From the NCBI RefSeq assembly GCF_016735685.1, contig NZ_JAERRA010000001.1, positions 434,001-498,000 on the forward strand: a DNA stretch of 64,000 bases. The letters run 5' to 3'. The position numbers and the translations under genes were made by a program. This document shows, piece after piece, positions 27,494 through 38,806 of the stretch (position 1 is its first letter; each line of letters begins with the position of its first letter). Below the pieces are notes generated by a model. It had not been told where the DNA came from, ran no database searches, and worked only from the letters and a program-made list of their open reading frames with translations. Source of the DNA: Piscinibacter lacus. GTDB taxonomy: Bacteria; Pseudomonadota; Gammaproteobacteria; Burkholderiales; Burkholderiaceae_C.

Positions 27494-28429
27494 ATGACCC
27501 TCACCGAACTCCGCTACATCGTCGCCCTAGCGCGCGAGCGGCACTTCGGCCGCGCGGCCGAGGCCTGCTTTGTCTCGCAGCCCACGCTCAGCGTGGCCAT
27601 CAAGAAGCTGGAGGACGAGCTGGACTGCAAGATCTTCGAGCGCGGCAGCAACGAGGTCTCGGTCACGCCGCTGGGTGACGAGATCGTCCGCCAGGCGCAG
27701 TCGGTCATCGAGCAGGCGGCCGCGATCAAGGAGATCGCCAAGCGCGGCAAGGACCCGCTGGCCGGTCCGCTCAAGCTGGGCATCATCTACACGATCGGGC
27801 CCTACCTGCTGCCGGAGCTGGTGCGCAACACCATCGACCGCGTGCCGCAGATGCCCTTGATGCTGCAAGAGAACTTCACCGTCAAGCTGCTCGACATGCT
27901 GCGCACCGGCGAGCTGGATGCGGCCATCCTGGCCGAGCCCTTCCCGGACACCGGCCTGGCTGTCGCGCCGCTCTACGACGAGCCTTTCATGGTGGCCGCG
28001 CCGGCCACGCATGCCCTGGCCCGGCGCACATCCGTCAGCGCCGAGGAGCTGAAGCAGGAGACCATGCTGCTGCTCGGCAACGGCCACTGCTTCCGTGACC
28101 ATGTGCTGGAGGTCTGCCCCGAGTTCGCGCGCTTTTCCAGCGATGCCGAGGGCATCCGCAAGAGCTTCGAGGGTAGCTCGCTGGAGACGATCAAGCACAT
28201 GGTCGCCTCTGGCATGGGCGTGACGGTGGTGCCGCAGCTCAGCATTCCCGAGGCCGGCCAGGCGCCGGCCAACCCGCACTTGCGCTACATCCCCTTTAGC
28301 GATCCGGTGCCGACGCGCCGGGTGGTGCTGGTCTGGCGCCGCACCTTCACCCGCTACGAGGCGATCGCCGCGCTGCGCAATGCCATCTATGCCTGCGCGC
28401 TGACCGGCGTGAAGCGGCTCACGGCCTGA
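27494..28429 (+). CDS. oxyR: Hydrogen peroxide-sensing LysR regulator OxyR
   Basis: This is a LysR-family activator that forms a disulfide on peroxide exposure and switches on katG, dps and similar genes. The 311 residues show an N-terminal winged HTH (LRYIVALARERHFGRAAEACFVSQPTLSVAIKKLE, residues 6-40) and the two redox cysteines in LLLGNGHCFRDHVLEVCPEF near residues 192-211, matching the OxyR pattern C-x8-C. It begins 45 bases after recG with GGAGA before the ATG and a CACAAT hexamer at 27462-27467. katG lies convergently 139 bases downstream, and dps is at 38.2 kb. The redox cysteines make the call secure. Confidence 0.95.
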   Translation: MTLTELRYIVALARERHFGRAAEACFVSQPTLSVAIKKLEDELDCKIFERGSNEVSVTPLGDEIVRQAQSVIEQAAAIKEIAKRGKDPLAGPLKLGIIYTIGPYLLPELVRNTIDRVPQMPLMLQENFTVKLLDMLRTGELDAAILAEPFPDTGLAVAPLYDEPFMVAAPATHALARRTSVSAEELKQETMLLLGNGHCFRDHVLEVCPEFARFSSDAEGIRKSFEGSSLETIKHMVASGMGVTVVPQLSIPEAGQAPANPHLRYIPFSDPVPTRRVVLVWRRTFTRYEAIAALRNAIYACALTGVKRLTA

Positions 28430-28447
28430 GCCTGGCCTGAAACGACG

Positions 28448-28515
28448 GCGCCCCGCGGCCTGGATCGCAGGCGGCGGGGCGCGTGAACTTCAGCAGGGCC
28501 CGGGATCACCGGGCC
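28448..28515. terminator. Paired inverted repeats between convergent oxyR and katG
   Basis: Two perfect hairpins: GCGCCCCGC (28448-28456) with GCGGGGCGC (28474-28482), and GGCCCGG (28497-28503) with CCGGGCC (28509-28515). Neither is followed by a T-run on either strand. Their position between convergent stops suggests two-way termination. Confidence 0.4.
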
Positions 28516-28568
28516 GGGCGTCGGGCTGCAAGGGGTGGCAGCCGATCGCCCGCTGGTACTTCAGGATT

Positions 28569-30884
<2,316 letters not shown>

Positions 30885-30976
30885 AGGCTTTTGCCCCCCT
30901 CGCTTCGCCGGCCGGCTTGTCGAACCTTGTGCGCGCACCCGGCTCCGAGCCCGATCCCGTCCGCTTTCGCCGGCCC

Positions 30977-31558
30977 ATGCCCTCCTCCCCAACGCCCCCG
31001 TCCCGCATGCAGCGCCTGCTGAGGGCGCTGCGCCAGCGCCTGCCGCGCCTGCGTCCCGAAGACCTGGCCCGCCTGCCGCTGATCGGCCGCCTGGCCGCGC
31101 CGCTGGGCCGGCCTGCGCTGTGGCAATGGCGGCGCGAGCCGGTGGCGCGCGGCGCGGCGGTCGGCGCTTTCTTCGCCTTCGCGACGCCGGTGGCGCAGAT
31201 CCCCGCCGCCCTGCTCTGCGCGCTGCTGTTCCGGCTGCACCTGCCGACGGCGGCGCTGGCCACTTTCGTCAACTCGCCGCTCACCTTCGGGCCGGTCTAT
31301 TACGCGGCCTACCTGCTCGGGGCCTGGCTGCTGGGCCTCAACCCCAGCGCGGCCGAGGCCGAGGCCGCCGCGGCCAGCGTCTCCTCCGGGCCGGGCTGGG
31401 GCGAGCGGGCGCTGGCCCTGCTCGTCGGCTCGCTGGTCTTCGCCGTGCTGGCCGCGCTCACGGCCTATGCCCTGGTGCAGGGCGGCTGGGCCTGGGCGCT
31501 GTGGCGCCGCGCGCGACGCATCCGCGCGCTCCGGCAAGCCGACGCCCAGGCGGGCTGA
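30977..31558 (+). CDS. DUF2062 membrane protein
   Basis: A 193-residue inner-membrane protein of the DUF2062 family, whose biochemical role is not established. Seen: a basic N-terminal third, RREPVARGAAVGAFFAFATPVAQIPAA near residues 50-76 (the conserved family entry), FVNSPLTFGPVYYAAYLLGAWLLG near 95, and a final hydrophobic segment followed by an Arg-rich tail. ATG 30977 is used because it lies next to the first recognisable sequence; the frame is open to 30917. It diverges from katG and is followed after 61 bases by an ABC importer operon, with no evident link to either. Confidence 0.78.
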   Translation: MPSSPTPPSRMQRLLRALRQRLPRLRPEDLARLPLIGRLAAPLGRPALWQWRREPVARGAAVGAFFAFATPVAQIPAALLCALLFRLHLPTAALATFVNSPLTFGPVYYAAYLLGAWLLGLNPSAAEAEAAAASVSSGPGWGERALALLVGSLVFAVLAALTAYALVQGGWAWALWRRARRIRALRQADAQAG

Positions 31559-31619
31559 CCCGGCCGGGCACCGCCCCCGCGGCGGCGCGGGTCGTGTGCG
31601 AGGCGGCACACTCGCTGCC

Positions 31620-32396
31620 ATGCCCGATGCCCTCGCGCCGCCCCTGCTTGCCTTCGAGCGCGTCGGACTGCGCCATGCCGGCGGCCGGCAGGCGCTGCAG
31701 GACTGCTCGCTGCAACTGGCGCCCGGCGAATTCCTGGCCCTGCTAGGCCCCTCGGGCTGCGGCAAGAGCACCCTGCTGCGCCTGGCCGCCGGCCTGATCG
31801 CGGCCAGCAGCGGCCAGGTGCAGTCGCCGGCCCTGGCGCCCGGCCGCGAGGGCGGCACGGCCATGGTCTTCCAAAGCCCGGCGCTGATGCCCTGGGCCAG
31901 CGTCGAGGCCAATGTGATGCTGCCGCTGCGCCTGCGCGGCCGGCCGCAGGCCGAGGCCCGCGCGGCGGCGCGCGCGCAGCTCGCCCAGGTCGGCTTGGCG
32001 GGCTGGGAGGCGGCCCGGCCGGCCGAGCTTTCCGGTGGCATGGCGATGCGGGTGGCGATCGCCCGCGCCCTGGTGCAGCGGCCGCGCCTGCTGCTGATGG
32101 ACGAGCCCTTTGCCGCGCTCGACGAACTCAGCCGCCAGGCCCTGCAGGCCGAGCTGCTGGCCGGCTGGCAGGCCAGCGGCTGCGCGGTGCTCTTCGTCAC
32201 CCACAACGTGGCCGAGGCGGTGGTGCTCAGCCAGCGCGTGGCCGTGATGGGCCGCGGCCCGGGCCGCATCGTGGCCGAGCACCGCATCGATCCGCCCCCG
32301 CCGCGCGCCGCCGACTTCCGCCACAGCGATGCCGCCGCCGCCCATGCCCGGGCCCTGTCGGCCACGCTGGCCGCAGCTCAGGGCCAGCCGGCATGA
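31620..32396 (+). CDS. ABC importer ATPase, SsuB/TauB/ThiZ type
   Basis: The 258-residue energy-supplying subunit of an importer for a small organic solute. Seen: Walker A GPSGCGKSTLLRLAAG near 44, Q-loop VFQSPALMPWASVEANVMLPL, signature ELSGGMAMRVAIARAL near 138, Walker B LLLMDEPFAALDELS and VLFVTHNVAEAVVLSQRVAVMG. These blocks are those of the nitrate/sulfonate/taurine/HMP importers. A CACACT hexamer lies seven bases before the ATG with no Shine-Dalgarno, so the mRNA may be leaderless. The stop overlaps the permease start (ATGA). Confidence 0.88.
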   Translation: MPDALAPPLLAFERVGLRHAGGRQALQDCSLQLAPGEFLALLGPSGCGKSTLLRLAAGLIAASSGQVQSPALAPGREGGTAMVFQSPALMPWASVEANVMLPLRLRGRPQAEARAAARAQLAQVGLAGWEAARPAELSGGMAMRVAIARALVQRPRLLLMDEPFAALDELSRQALQAELLAGWQASGCAVLFVTHNVAEAVVLSQRVAVMGRGPGRIVAEHRIDPPPPRAADFRHSDAAAAHARALSATLAAAQGQPA

Positions 32397-33181
32397 GCAT
32401 GCCCGCCCCCGCCCGCCGGCCGCGCCGCGGGCCCGACCCGCTGCCCATCCTGGCCCTGCTGGCCCTGGCCGGCGCCTGGGAGCTGCTGGTGCACTGGGCC
32501 GAGCTGCCGGCCTACACCTTGCCCGCGCCCAGCCGCATCGCCCTGACCCTGTTCGAGCAGGCCGGCCTGCTGGCGGCCAGCGCCTGGTTCACGCTCAAGG
32601 TGACCGGCGGCGCCCTGGCCCTGGCCGCCGCCGGCGGTGTGCTGATGGCGGCGGTCTTCGTCACCTTGCCGCGGGTCGAGCGGGCGCTGTGGCCGCTGGC
32701 CGTCGCGCTGCAAGTCACGCCGCTGGTCGCGATCGCGCCGCTGATCCTGATTTACCTGGAGAGCACGACGGCCGCACTGCTGCTCTGCGCCTGGCTGGTG
32801 GCCTTCTTCCCCATCCTGGTCAACACCCTGGCCGGGCTGCGGGCGGTCGATCCGCTGCTGCTCGACCTCTTCCGACTGCAACGCGCCAGCGCCTGGCAGC
32901 GCCTGTGCCTGCTGCGCCTGCCGACGGCGCTGCCGCATCTGCTGGCCGGCCTGAAGATCGCGAGCGGCCTGAGCCTGATCGGCGCGGTCAGCGCCGAGAT
33001 GGTGGCCGGCGCGGCCGGCCGCGAGACCGGCCTGGCCTCGCGCATCCTGGAGGCCAGCTTCCGCACCGAGACGCCGAAGATGTTCGCCGCCCTGCTGCTG
33101 CTGGTGCTGATCGGCTGGGCCCTGCATGCCGGCTTCGAGGCCCTGGCCCGCCGCCTGCTGGGCTCCGCCGCCCGCGACTGA
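32393..33181 (+). CDS. ABC importer permease, SsuC/TauC/ThiX type
   Basis: A 262-residue membrane subunit with six hydrophobic segments. Seen: TLPAPSRIALTLFE after the first segment and the cytoplasmic coupling loop around RLQRASAWQRLCLLRLPTALPHLLAGLKIASGLSLIGAVSAEMVAG (residues 159-204), the standard EAA-type loop of this permease class. The start overlaps the ATPase stop by four bases; the binding-protein gene follows after 21 bases. The three make a complete importer. Confidence 0.88.
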   Translation: MSMPAPARRPRRGPDPLPILALLALAGAWELLVHWAELPAYTLPAPSRIALTLFEQAGLLAASAWFTLKVTGGALALAAAGGVLMAAVFVTLPRVERALWPLAVALQVTPLVAIAPLILIYLESTTAALLLCAWLVAFFPILVNTLAGLRAVDPLLLDLFRLQRASAWQRLCLLRLPTALPHLLAGLKIASGLSLIGAVSAEMVAGAAGRETGLASRILEASFRTETPKMFAALLLLVLIGWALHAGFEALARRLLGSAARD

Positions 33182-33202
33182 AGCCTGAAGCTCCGACACG
33201 CC

Positions 33203-34240
33203 ATGCCCACGTCTGCCGACACCGACCGCCGCCGCCACCTGTGCCAGCTTGCCGCCCTGGGCCTGGGCGCGACCGCGGCCGGCCCCCTGCGCGCCCAGCC
33301 GCGCGGCCTGGAGCCGATCCGCTTTGCCACCAACTGGCGCGCGCAGGCCGCGCACGGCGGCTTTTACCAGGCTCTGGTCGACGGCGGCTATGCGCGCGCC
33401 GGGCTCGACGTCAGCATCCTCCAGGGCGGCCCGCAGGTGAACAACCGCCCGCTGCTGCCGGCCAAGCGCATCGATTTCCTGATGAGCGGCAACCTGCTGC
33501 ACAGCTTCGACAACCAGCGCAACGGCGTGCCGACGGTGGTCGTGGCCGCCGTGTTCCAGAAGGATCCGCAGGCCCTGATCGCCCATCCCGGCCAGGGCCA
33601 CGAGCGCTTTGCCGCGCTGAAGGACGCACCGGTCGCGCTGATCGCCAAGGACGCGCAATACACCTGGTGGGCCTGGCTGAAGTCGCGCCACGGCTTCCGC
33701 GACGAGCGGCTGCGGCCCTACACCTACAACCTCGGCCCCTTCCTGGCCAACAAGCGCGCCATCCAGCAGGGCTATGCCGTGGCCGAGCCGATCTACGTCA
33801 AGCAGCAGGGCGGCTTCGAGCCGGTCGTGCACCTGCTGGCCGACCACGGCTTCTCCACCTACAGCACCCTGATCGAAGCCCATGCCGACACCGTGAAGCA
33901 GCGGCCCGACACGGTGCAGCGCTTCGTCGAGGCCTCGCTGGCCGGCTGGCGGCGCTACCTGGACGGCGACCGCCACGCTGCCCATGCCCGCATGCGCCAG
34001 GACAACCCGGAGGTCGGCGAGGCCGAGCTGGAGGCCTCGGTCGCGCTGATCCGTCGCCTCGGCCTGGTCGAGGGCGGCGATGCACCGGCCCTGGGCCTGG
34101 GCGCGATGCGGCTGGAGCGCATCCGCGACTTCCTGGCGCAGATGGTCGATGCCGGCCTCTACCGGCCGGGCGAGATCGACGCCTCGCGCATCGCCGAGCT
34201 GCGCTTCGTCAAGCCGGCCCCGCGCCAGCCCGCCCGCTGA
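33203..34240 (+). CDS. ABC importer substrate-binding protein, SsuA/THI5 (NMT1) type
   Basis: A 345-residue periplasmic solute-binding protein. Seen: RRRHLCQLAALGLGATAAG at the N-terminus, which looks like a twin-arginine or Sec signal peptide ending near LRAQ; then RFATNWRAQAAHGGFYQALVDGGYARAGLDVSI, the opening of THI5/ThiY-like proteins (residues 40-72); and AKDAQYTWWAWLKSRHGF near 148. The W-x6-GGFY arrangement recalls binding proteins for pyrimidine thiamine precursors, but taurine/sulfonate-type ligands cannot be excluded. No TPP riboswitch is seen before the operon, which weakens a thiamine role. Last gene of the operon. Confidence 0.85.
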   Translation: MPTSADTDRRRHLCQLAALGLGATAAGPLRAQPRGLEPIRFATNWRAQAAHGGFYQALVDGGYARAGLDVSILQGGPQVNNRPLLPAKRIDFLMSGNLLHSFDNQRNGVPTVVVAAVFQKDPQALIAHPGQGHERFAALKDAPVALIAKDAQYTWWAWLKSRHGFRDERLRPYTYNLGPFLANKRAIQQGYAVAEPIYVKQQGGFEPVVHLLADHGFSTYSTLIEAHADTVKQRPDTVQRFVEASLAGWRRYLDGDRHAAHARMRQDNPEVGEAELEASVALIRRLGLVEGGDAPALGLGAMRLERIRDFLAQMVDAGLYRPGEIDASRIAELRFVKPAPRQPAR

Positions 34241-34263
34241 GCCGCGCCTGCGGCATGCGCTTT

Positions 34264-34281
34264 GCGTGACATCGATCACGC
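34264..34281. promoter_or_regulatory. Perfect palindrome GCGTGA-N6-TCACGC (CRP/FNR-like operator candidate)
   Basis: GCGTGA at 34264-34269 and TCACGC at 34276-34281 are separated by six bases, the geometry of CRP/FNR-family sites (TGTGA-N6-TCACA). It lies about 220 bases before the indolepyruvate oxidoreductase start. A site with the core CGTGA-N6-TCACG recurs at 63538-63553 near atpI. Confidence 0.45.
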
Positions 34282-34330
34282 GGACGCGGTGTTTCCACGC
34301 CGTTTCCGAGGCCTGCGGTGTGAGCTCGAA

Positions 34331-34367
34331 ACAGGCGTGAGCAGAGGTTTCCGAATCTCACGCCTGT
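34331..34367. promoter_or_regulatory. Perfect 11-base inverted repeat before the indolepyruvate oxidoreductase gene
   Basis: ACAGGCGTGAG (34331-34341) and CTCACGCCTGT (34357-34367) flank 15 bases. There is no T-run after it, so it is more likely an operator or leader hairpin than a terminator. Its arms contain the same GCGTGA/TCACGC core as the palindrome 70 bases upstream. Confidence 0.5.
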
Positions 34368-34500
34368 GCAAGGAAGTTGACGTCTCGGCGCGCTTCCGGG
34401 CGGCTTTATTGCTACAGGCCATTACAAGCCGCGTGCATGCAATTTCGCTCTGCTACCTTGCTTGCGCCCGCTTCCCGATCGTTTCCCCGACTTGCCCACC

Positions 34501-37500
34501 ATGCCCCAAGACGTGCCCCTTGACGATGCCCTGCTCCCCACGAGCGGGCGTGTCTATGTGAGTGGCATCGAGGCCATCGTCCGCCTCTTGTTCGTGCAGC
34601 GCTGGCGCGACCGTGCCGCCGGCCTGCGCACCGGCGGCTTCGTCTCGGGCTACCGCGGCTCGCCGCTGGGCGGGCTCGACGAGGCCCTGTGGGCCGTGGA
34701 GGACGCGCTGGCCCGCGAGGACATCCACTTCCAGCCCGGCGTGAACGAGGACCTGGCCGCCACCGCGATCTGGGGCTCGCAGCAACTGCACCTGACCGGC
34801 GAGAGCGACTTCGTCGGCGTCTTCGGCCTCTGGTACGGCAAGTCGCCCGGTGTCGACCGCTGCGGCGATGTCTTCAAGCACATGGCCCATGCCGGCACGG
34901 CCCCGCGCGGCGGCGTGCTGCTGATCGCGGGCGATGACCATGCGGCGTCCTCGTCCTCGCTGCCGGGGCAGAGCGAGCAGCTCTTCATCGCCTCGTCCAT
35001 TCCCATCCTCTACCCGGCCGGCGTCAGCGAATACATCGAGCTGGGCCTGCATGGCTATGCCATGTCGCGCTTCGCCGGCGTGCCGGTCGGCTTCAAGGCC
35101 CTGGCCGACACGGTCGAGGCCTCGGCCTCGATCGATGCCGACCCCGCCGCCGTCGTCACCGCCATGCCGGAGGACTTCGTGATCCCGCCCGGCGGCGTGC
35201 ACATCCGCAGCGCGGCCACCATCACCCAGCAGGCGCGCGACCAGGAATCGCTGATGCAGCGCGTGCGCCTGCAGGCCGTGATGGCCTATGCGCGCCGCAA
35301 CCGCCTCAACCATGTGGCCGTGGCCGCGCCGCGCGCACGGCTGGGCGTGGTCGCTTCCGGCAAGGCCTACACCGAGACGCTGGAGGCCCTGGAGCTGCTC
35401 GGCCTGCTCGACGCCGGCGAGGACGCCTGCCCGGTGCGCCTGTTCAAGGTGGCCATGCCCTGGCCGCTGGAGCCGACCAGCCTGCTCGACTTCGCCGAGG
35501 GCCTCGATGAGATCCTCGTGATCGAGGAGAAGCGCGCCGTCATCGAGCCGCAGATCAAGGAGCTGCTCTACGAGCGGCCCGACGGTCGTCGCCCGCGCGT
35601 CGTCGGCAAGTTCGCCGAGCAGCCGGCCGCGCCGCTGGCCAATCCGGACTGGCTGGTCTCGCCCATCGTCGTGCTCTCGGTCTCGGCCATCGCCCGCATC
35701 CTGGCCGGCCGCCTCGGCGCCTTCACCGACCCGGCCCCGCTCCAGCAGCGCCTGGCCTGGCTGGATGCGGCCGAAGCCCGCGTCGCCAGCCTGGTGCCGG
35801 TGCCGGCGCGGCCGCCCTGGTATTGCGCCGGCTGCCCGCACAACAGCTCCACCCGGGTGCCCGAAGGCAGCCTGGCCCTGGCCGGCATCGGCTGCCATGC
35901 CATGGCGACGCTGATCTATCCCAAGGAGAACCTCTCGCTGACCCACATGGGCGGCGAAGGCATGCCCTGGCTCGGCCAGGCGCCCTTCTCCAAGCGCAAG
36001 CATGTGTTCGTCAACCTCGGCGACGGCACCTACTTCCACTCGGGCTCGCTCGCCATCCGCGCCGCGGTCGCCGCCAAGGCGCGGATGACCTACAAGATCC
36101 TCTACAACGATGCCGTCGCGATGACCGGCGGCCAGCCGGTCGATGGCCCGATCGGCGTGCCCGAGATCGTCGAGCAACTGGTCGCCGAGGGCATCACCCG
36201 CATCGCCGTGGTGGCCGACGATGCCAGCCGCTGGCTCGGCAACCCGGTGCTCAAGCCGCGCCGGCCGGCGGTGCAGCTCAGCGTCCACGGCCGCGAGCAG
36301 CTCGACGCGGTGCAGCGCGAGCTGCGCGACTTCGACGGCCCCTCGGTCCTGATCTACGACCAGGTCTGCGCGGCCGAGAAGCGCCGCCGCAGCAAGAAGG
36401 CTCCGCCCGCCAAGCCGCCGACCCGCGCCTTCATCCACGAGGCCGTCTGCGAGGGCTGCGGCGACTGCGGCGTGCAGTCCAATTGCGTGGCCCTCAGCCC
36501 GCTGCGCACGCCGCTGGGCAGCAAGCGCCAGGTCGATCAGTCGGCCTGCAACACCGACCTCAGTTGCGTGCAGGGCTTCTGCCCGAGCTTCGTCACCGTC
36601 GAAGGCGTCACGCCGCGCCGCAAGCCCGCGCGGGCGGCCGAGCCGGCGGCCTTCGATCCCGCCAGCCTGCCCGAGCCGCATCCGGCCGCGGCCCCGGGCG
36701 CCTTCAATGTGCTGATCACCGGCATCGGCGGCACCGGCGTGATCACCGTCGGCAAGGTCATCGGCCTGGCGGCGCACCTGGAAGGGCGGCGCGTGTCGGT
36801 GCTCGACATGACCGGCATGTCGCAGAAGAACGGCGCGGTCAGCTCGCATGTGCGCATCTTTCCGCCGGGCGCCGAGATCCGCGCGCCGCGCATCTCGCCC
36901 GGTCAGGCCGACCTGCTGATCGGCTGCGATGTGCTGACCGCCGCCGCACCCGACAGCCTGCGCTGCCTGCACGCGGGCCGCACGCGGGCCGTGCTCAACA
37001 GCTTCGAGCAGGTCACCGGCAAGTTCGCGCAGGACGCCGACTGGCGCTTTCCCTCCGAGACCGTGCGGCGCCTGCTTGCCGAGGCGGTCGACGGCCGGCT
37101 CGATGCCATCGATGCGACCACGCTCGCGCAGAAGCTGCTGGGCGATGCGATCGGCGCCAACCTCTTCCTGCTCGGCTTTGCCGTGCAGCAGGGCGGCCTG
37201 CCGCTGCCGGTGGCCAGCCTGCTGCGCGCCATCGAGCTCAACGGCGTGGCCGTCAGCGCCAGCAAGGCGGCCTTCCACTGGGGCCGGCGGGCGGCCGTCG
37301 ACCTGGCCGCCGTGCAGCGCGCGGCCCTGCCGGTGGCGCCGATGGTGCTGCATCGCCCGCTGAGCCTGGGCCCGCTGCTGGCCGAGCACGGCCGCTTCCT
37401 CACGGCCTACCAGGATGCGGCCTATGCCGCCGCGCACCGTGCCTTCGTCGAACAGGTGGCCCGCATCGAGCGCGAGCAGCACGGCGGCGGCGAGCGCCTG

Positions 37501-38079
37501 GCCCTGGCCGTGGCCCAGGGCCTGTTCAAGCTCATGGCCTACAAGGACGAGTACGAGGTCGCCCGGCTCTACAGCCTGCCCGACTTCCGCGCCCGCCTGG
37601 CCGAGACCTTCGAAGGCCGGCCGCGGCTGAGCTTCCATCTGGCGCCGCCGCTGCTCGCGCGGCCCGGCCCCGACGGCCGGCCGCGCAAGATCCGCTTGGG
37701 CGGCTGGGTCGAGGGCGTGATGCGCGGCCTGGCCCGGCTGCGCCGCCTGCGCGGCACGGTGCTGGACCCCTTCGGCTACAGCGCCGAGCGGCGCGAGGAA
37801 CGTCAGCTCATCGTCGACTACCGCCACAGCATCGAGCAGGCCCTGGCCTGCGGTGCCGACTTCGACACCCTGCTGGCCCTGGCCCGGCTGCCCGAGCGCA
37901 TCCGCGGCTTCGGCCCGGTCAAGCAGGCCGCGCTGCGCGAGGCGCGGGCCGAATGGGCACGGCTGCTCGCCAGCCTGCCGCCGGCCCAGGGCGGCTCGGC
38001 CAGCCCGCCCGCGGCGGGCAGCCCGGCCCGGCCGCTGGCGCCGGCGGTCGCGGCCTCGGTTGCCATCGAGGCGGCCTGA
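34501..38079 (+). CDS. Fused indolepyruvate:ferredoxin oxidoreductase family protein
   Basis: A 1192-residue 2-oxoacid:ferredoxin oxidoreductase that joins alpha and gamma parts in one chain. By family it decarboxylates aryl- or branched-chain 2-oxoacids to acyl-CoA, passing electrons to ferredoxin. Seen: an N-terminal TPP-pyrimidine domain (GFVSGYRGSPLGGLDEAL near 40), CAGCPHNSST near 443, the TPP-diphosphate motif LGDGTYFHSG near 507, a Cys-rich block CEGCGDCGVQSNC with more cysteines to residue 700, the gamma-domain loop ITGIGGTGVITVGK near 741, and a C-terminal helical domain. ATG 34501 is chosen because homologous sequence begins just after it; the frame is open to 34462. Two palindromes lie upstream. 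No Lrp-type neighbour is seen. Confidence 0.93.
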   Translation: MPQDVPLDDALLPTSGRVYVSGIEAIVRLLFVQRWRDRAAGLRTGGFVSGYRGSPLGGLDEALWAVEDALAREDIHFQPGVNEDLAATAIWGSQQLHLTGESDFVGVFGLWYGKSPGVDRCGDVFKHMAHAGTAPRGGVLLIAGDDHAASSSSLPGQSEQLFIASSIPILYPAGVSEYIELGLHGYAMSRFAGVPVGFKALADTVEASASIDADPAAVVTAMPEDFVIPPGGVHIRSAATITQQARDQESLMQRVRLQAVMAYARRNRLNHVAVAAPRARLGVVASGKAYTETLEALELLGLLDAGEDACPVRLFKVAMPWPLEPTSLLDFAEGLDEILVIEEKRAVIEPQIKELLYERPDGRRPRVVGKFAEQPAAPLANPDWLVSPIVVLSVSAIARILAGRLGAFTDPAPLQQRLAWLDAAEARVASLVPVPARPPWYCAGCPHNSSTRVPEGSLALAGIGCHAMATLIYPKENLSLTHMGGEGMPWLGQAPFSKRKHVFVNLGDGTYFHSGSLAIRAAVAAKARMTYKILYNDAVAMTGGQPVDGPIGVPEIVEQLVAEGITRIAVVADDASRWLGNPVLKPRRPAVQLSVHGREQLDAVQRELRDFDGPSVLIYDQVCAAEKRRRSKKAPPAKPPTRAFIHEAVCEGCGDCGVQSNCVALSPLRTPLGSKRQVDQSACNTDLSCVQGFCPSFVTVEGVTPRRKPARAAEPAAFDPASLPEPHPAAAPGAFNVLITGIGGTGVITVGKVIGLAAHLEGRRVSVLDMTGMSQKNGAVSSHVRIFPPGAEIRAPRISPGQADLLIGCDVLTAAAPDSLRCLHAGRTRAVLNSFEQVTGKFAQDADWRFPSETVRRLLAEAVDGRLDAIDATTLAQKLLGDAIGANLFLLGFAVQQGGLPLPVASLLRAIELNGVAVSASKAAFHWGRRAAVDLAAVQRAALPVAPMVLHRPLSLGPLLAEHGRFLTAYQDAAYAAAHRAFVEQVARIEREQHGGGERLALAVAQGLFKLMAYKDEYEVARLYSLPDFRARLAETFEGRPRLSFHLAPPLLARPGPDGRPRKIRLGGWVEGVMRGLARLRRLRGTVLDPFGYSAERREERQLIVDYRHSIEQALACGADFDTLLALARLPERIRGFGPVKQAALREARAEWARLLASLPPAQGGSASPPAAGSPARPLAPAVAASVAIEAA

Positions 38080-38188
38080 GGCCCGGGTACGCCAGCGCAC
38101 CCAGGCGGCCGATGGCCGCTGCTACGATGTTTTGAAGACGTGGCGCCCGCTCGGCGCCGCGTGACCATCCCTTTGCGAGGAAGCCATC

Positions 38189-38695
38189 GTGTCCAAGTCC
38201 AAGCGCCCGGCTGGCGCCGCACCCCAGATCAACATCGGCATCAGCGACAAGGATCGCGCGGCCATTGCCGCCGGCCTGTCCAAGCTGCTGGCCGACACCT
38301 ACACCCTCTACCTGACCACGCACAACTTCCACTGGAATGTGACGGGGCCGATGTTCAACACGCTCCACACCATGTTCATGGCCCAGTACACCGAGCTGTG
38401 GACGGCGGTGGACCCGGTGGCCGAGCGCATCCGCTCGCTCGGCCATCCGGCGCCCGGCAGCTATGCCGCCTTCGGCCAGCTCAGCAGCCTGCCCGACGCG
38501 CCGACCGAGCCGCCCAAGGCCCTGGAGATGGTGCGCATCCTGGTCGAGGGCCATGAGGCCGTGGCCCGCACCGCGCGCAGCCTCTTCCCCCTGGTCGACA
38601 AGGCCGGTGACGAGCCCAGCGCCGACCTGCTGACTCAGCGCCTGACCGTGCACGAGCAGACCGCCTGGATGCTGCGCAGCCTGCTGGAGGACTGA
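38189..38695 (+). CDS. dps: Dps-family DNA-protecting ferritin-like protein
   Basis: A 168-residue mini-ferritin forming a dodecamer that oxidises and stores iron and shields DNA from peroxide. Seen: [21 protein letters not shown] near residues 41-61 with the ferroxidase histidines, then [17 protein letters not shown], where the Asp and Glu complete the inter-subunit iron site. The N-terminus has a short basic tail (KSKRPAG). The start is GTG 38189 with GAGGA eight bases before it. A TACGAT hexamer at 38123-38128 may be its -10, without a clear -35. It lies 109 bases after the oxidoreductase gene and is closed by a strong terminator. OxyR control is plausible. Confidence 0.94.
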   Translation: MSKSKRPAGAAPQINIGISDKDRAAIAAGLSKLLADTYTLYLTTHNFHWNVTGPMFNTLHTMFMAQYTELWTAVDPVAERIRSLGHPAPGSYAAFGQLSSLPDAPTEPPKALEMVRILVEGHEAVARTARSLFPLVDKAGDEPSADLLTQRLTVHEQTAWMLRSLLED

Positions 38696-38731
38696 GCCCG
38701 GGGGCGGCCCCGCCGCCCGCCCGGCATGAAA

Positions 38732-38766
38732 AAGACCCCGCAGCCGGCGACGGCTCGCGGGGTCTT
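38732..38766. terminator. Two-way intrinsic terminator between dps and the PEP-CTERM gene
   Basis: AAGACCCCGC (38732-38741) pairs with GCGGGGTCTT (38757-38766), and an inner AGCC/GGCT pair extends the stem. Read leftward the stem is followed by TTTTT; read rightward it ends TCTTGTCCTT. It serves both convergent genes. Confidence 0.85.
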
Positions 38767-38806
38767 GTCCTTGGGCGGGCCCGCCGCGCGGCGGGCCCTG
38801 TGCAGA

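Noticed and set aside
28448..28515. REP-like or mobile repeat between oxyR and katG
   Set aside because: The hairpins occur once in the window and lie between convergent stops, which a termination role explains.
31559..33202. A TPP riboswitch controlling the THI5-like importer
   Set aside because: The conserved CTGAGA and ACCTGATC-type elements are absent from the short region before the ATPase gene and from the gaps within the operon.
34262..34561. A 99-codon frame in the region before the indolepyruvate oxidoreductase
   Set aside because: It overlaps the palindromes and the true gene start, has no ribosome site and shows no recognisable sequence.
34453..38100. A 1215-codon open frame antisense to the indolepyruvate oxidoreductase gene
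   Set aside because: It mirrors the sense gene's third-position GC, has Gln/His/Arg/Gly-rich low-complexity content and no motif. Such long antisense frames are a by-product of very high GC.
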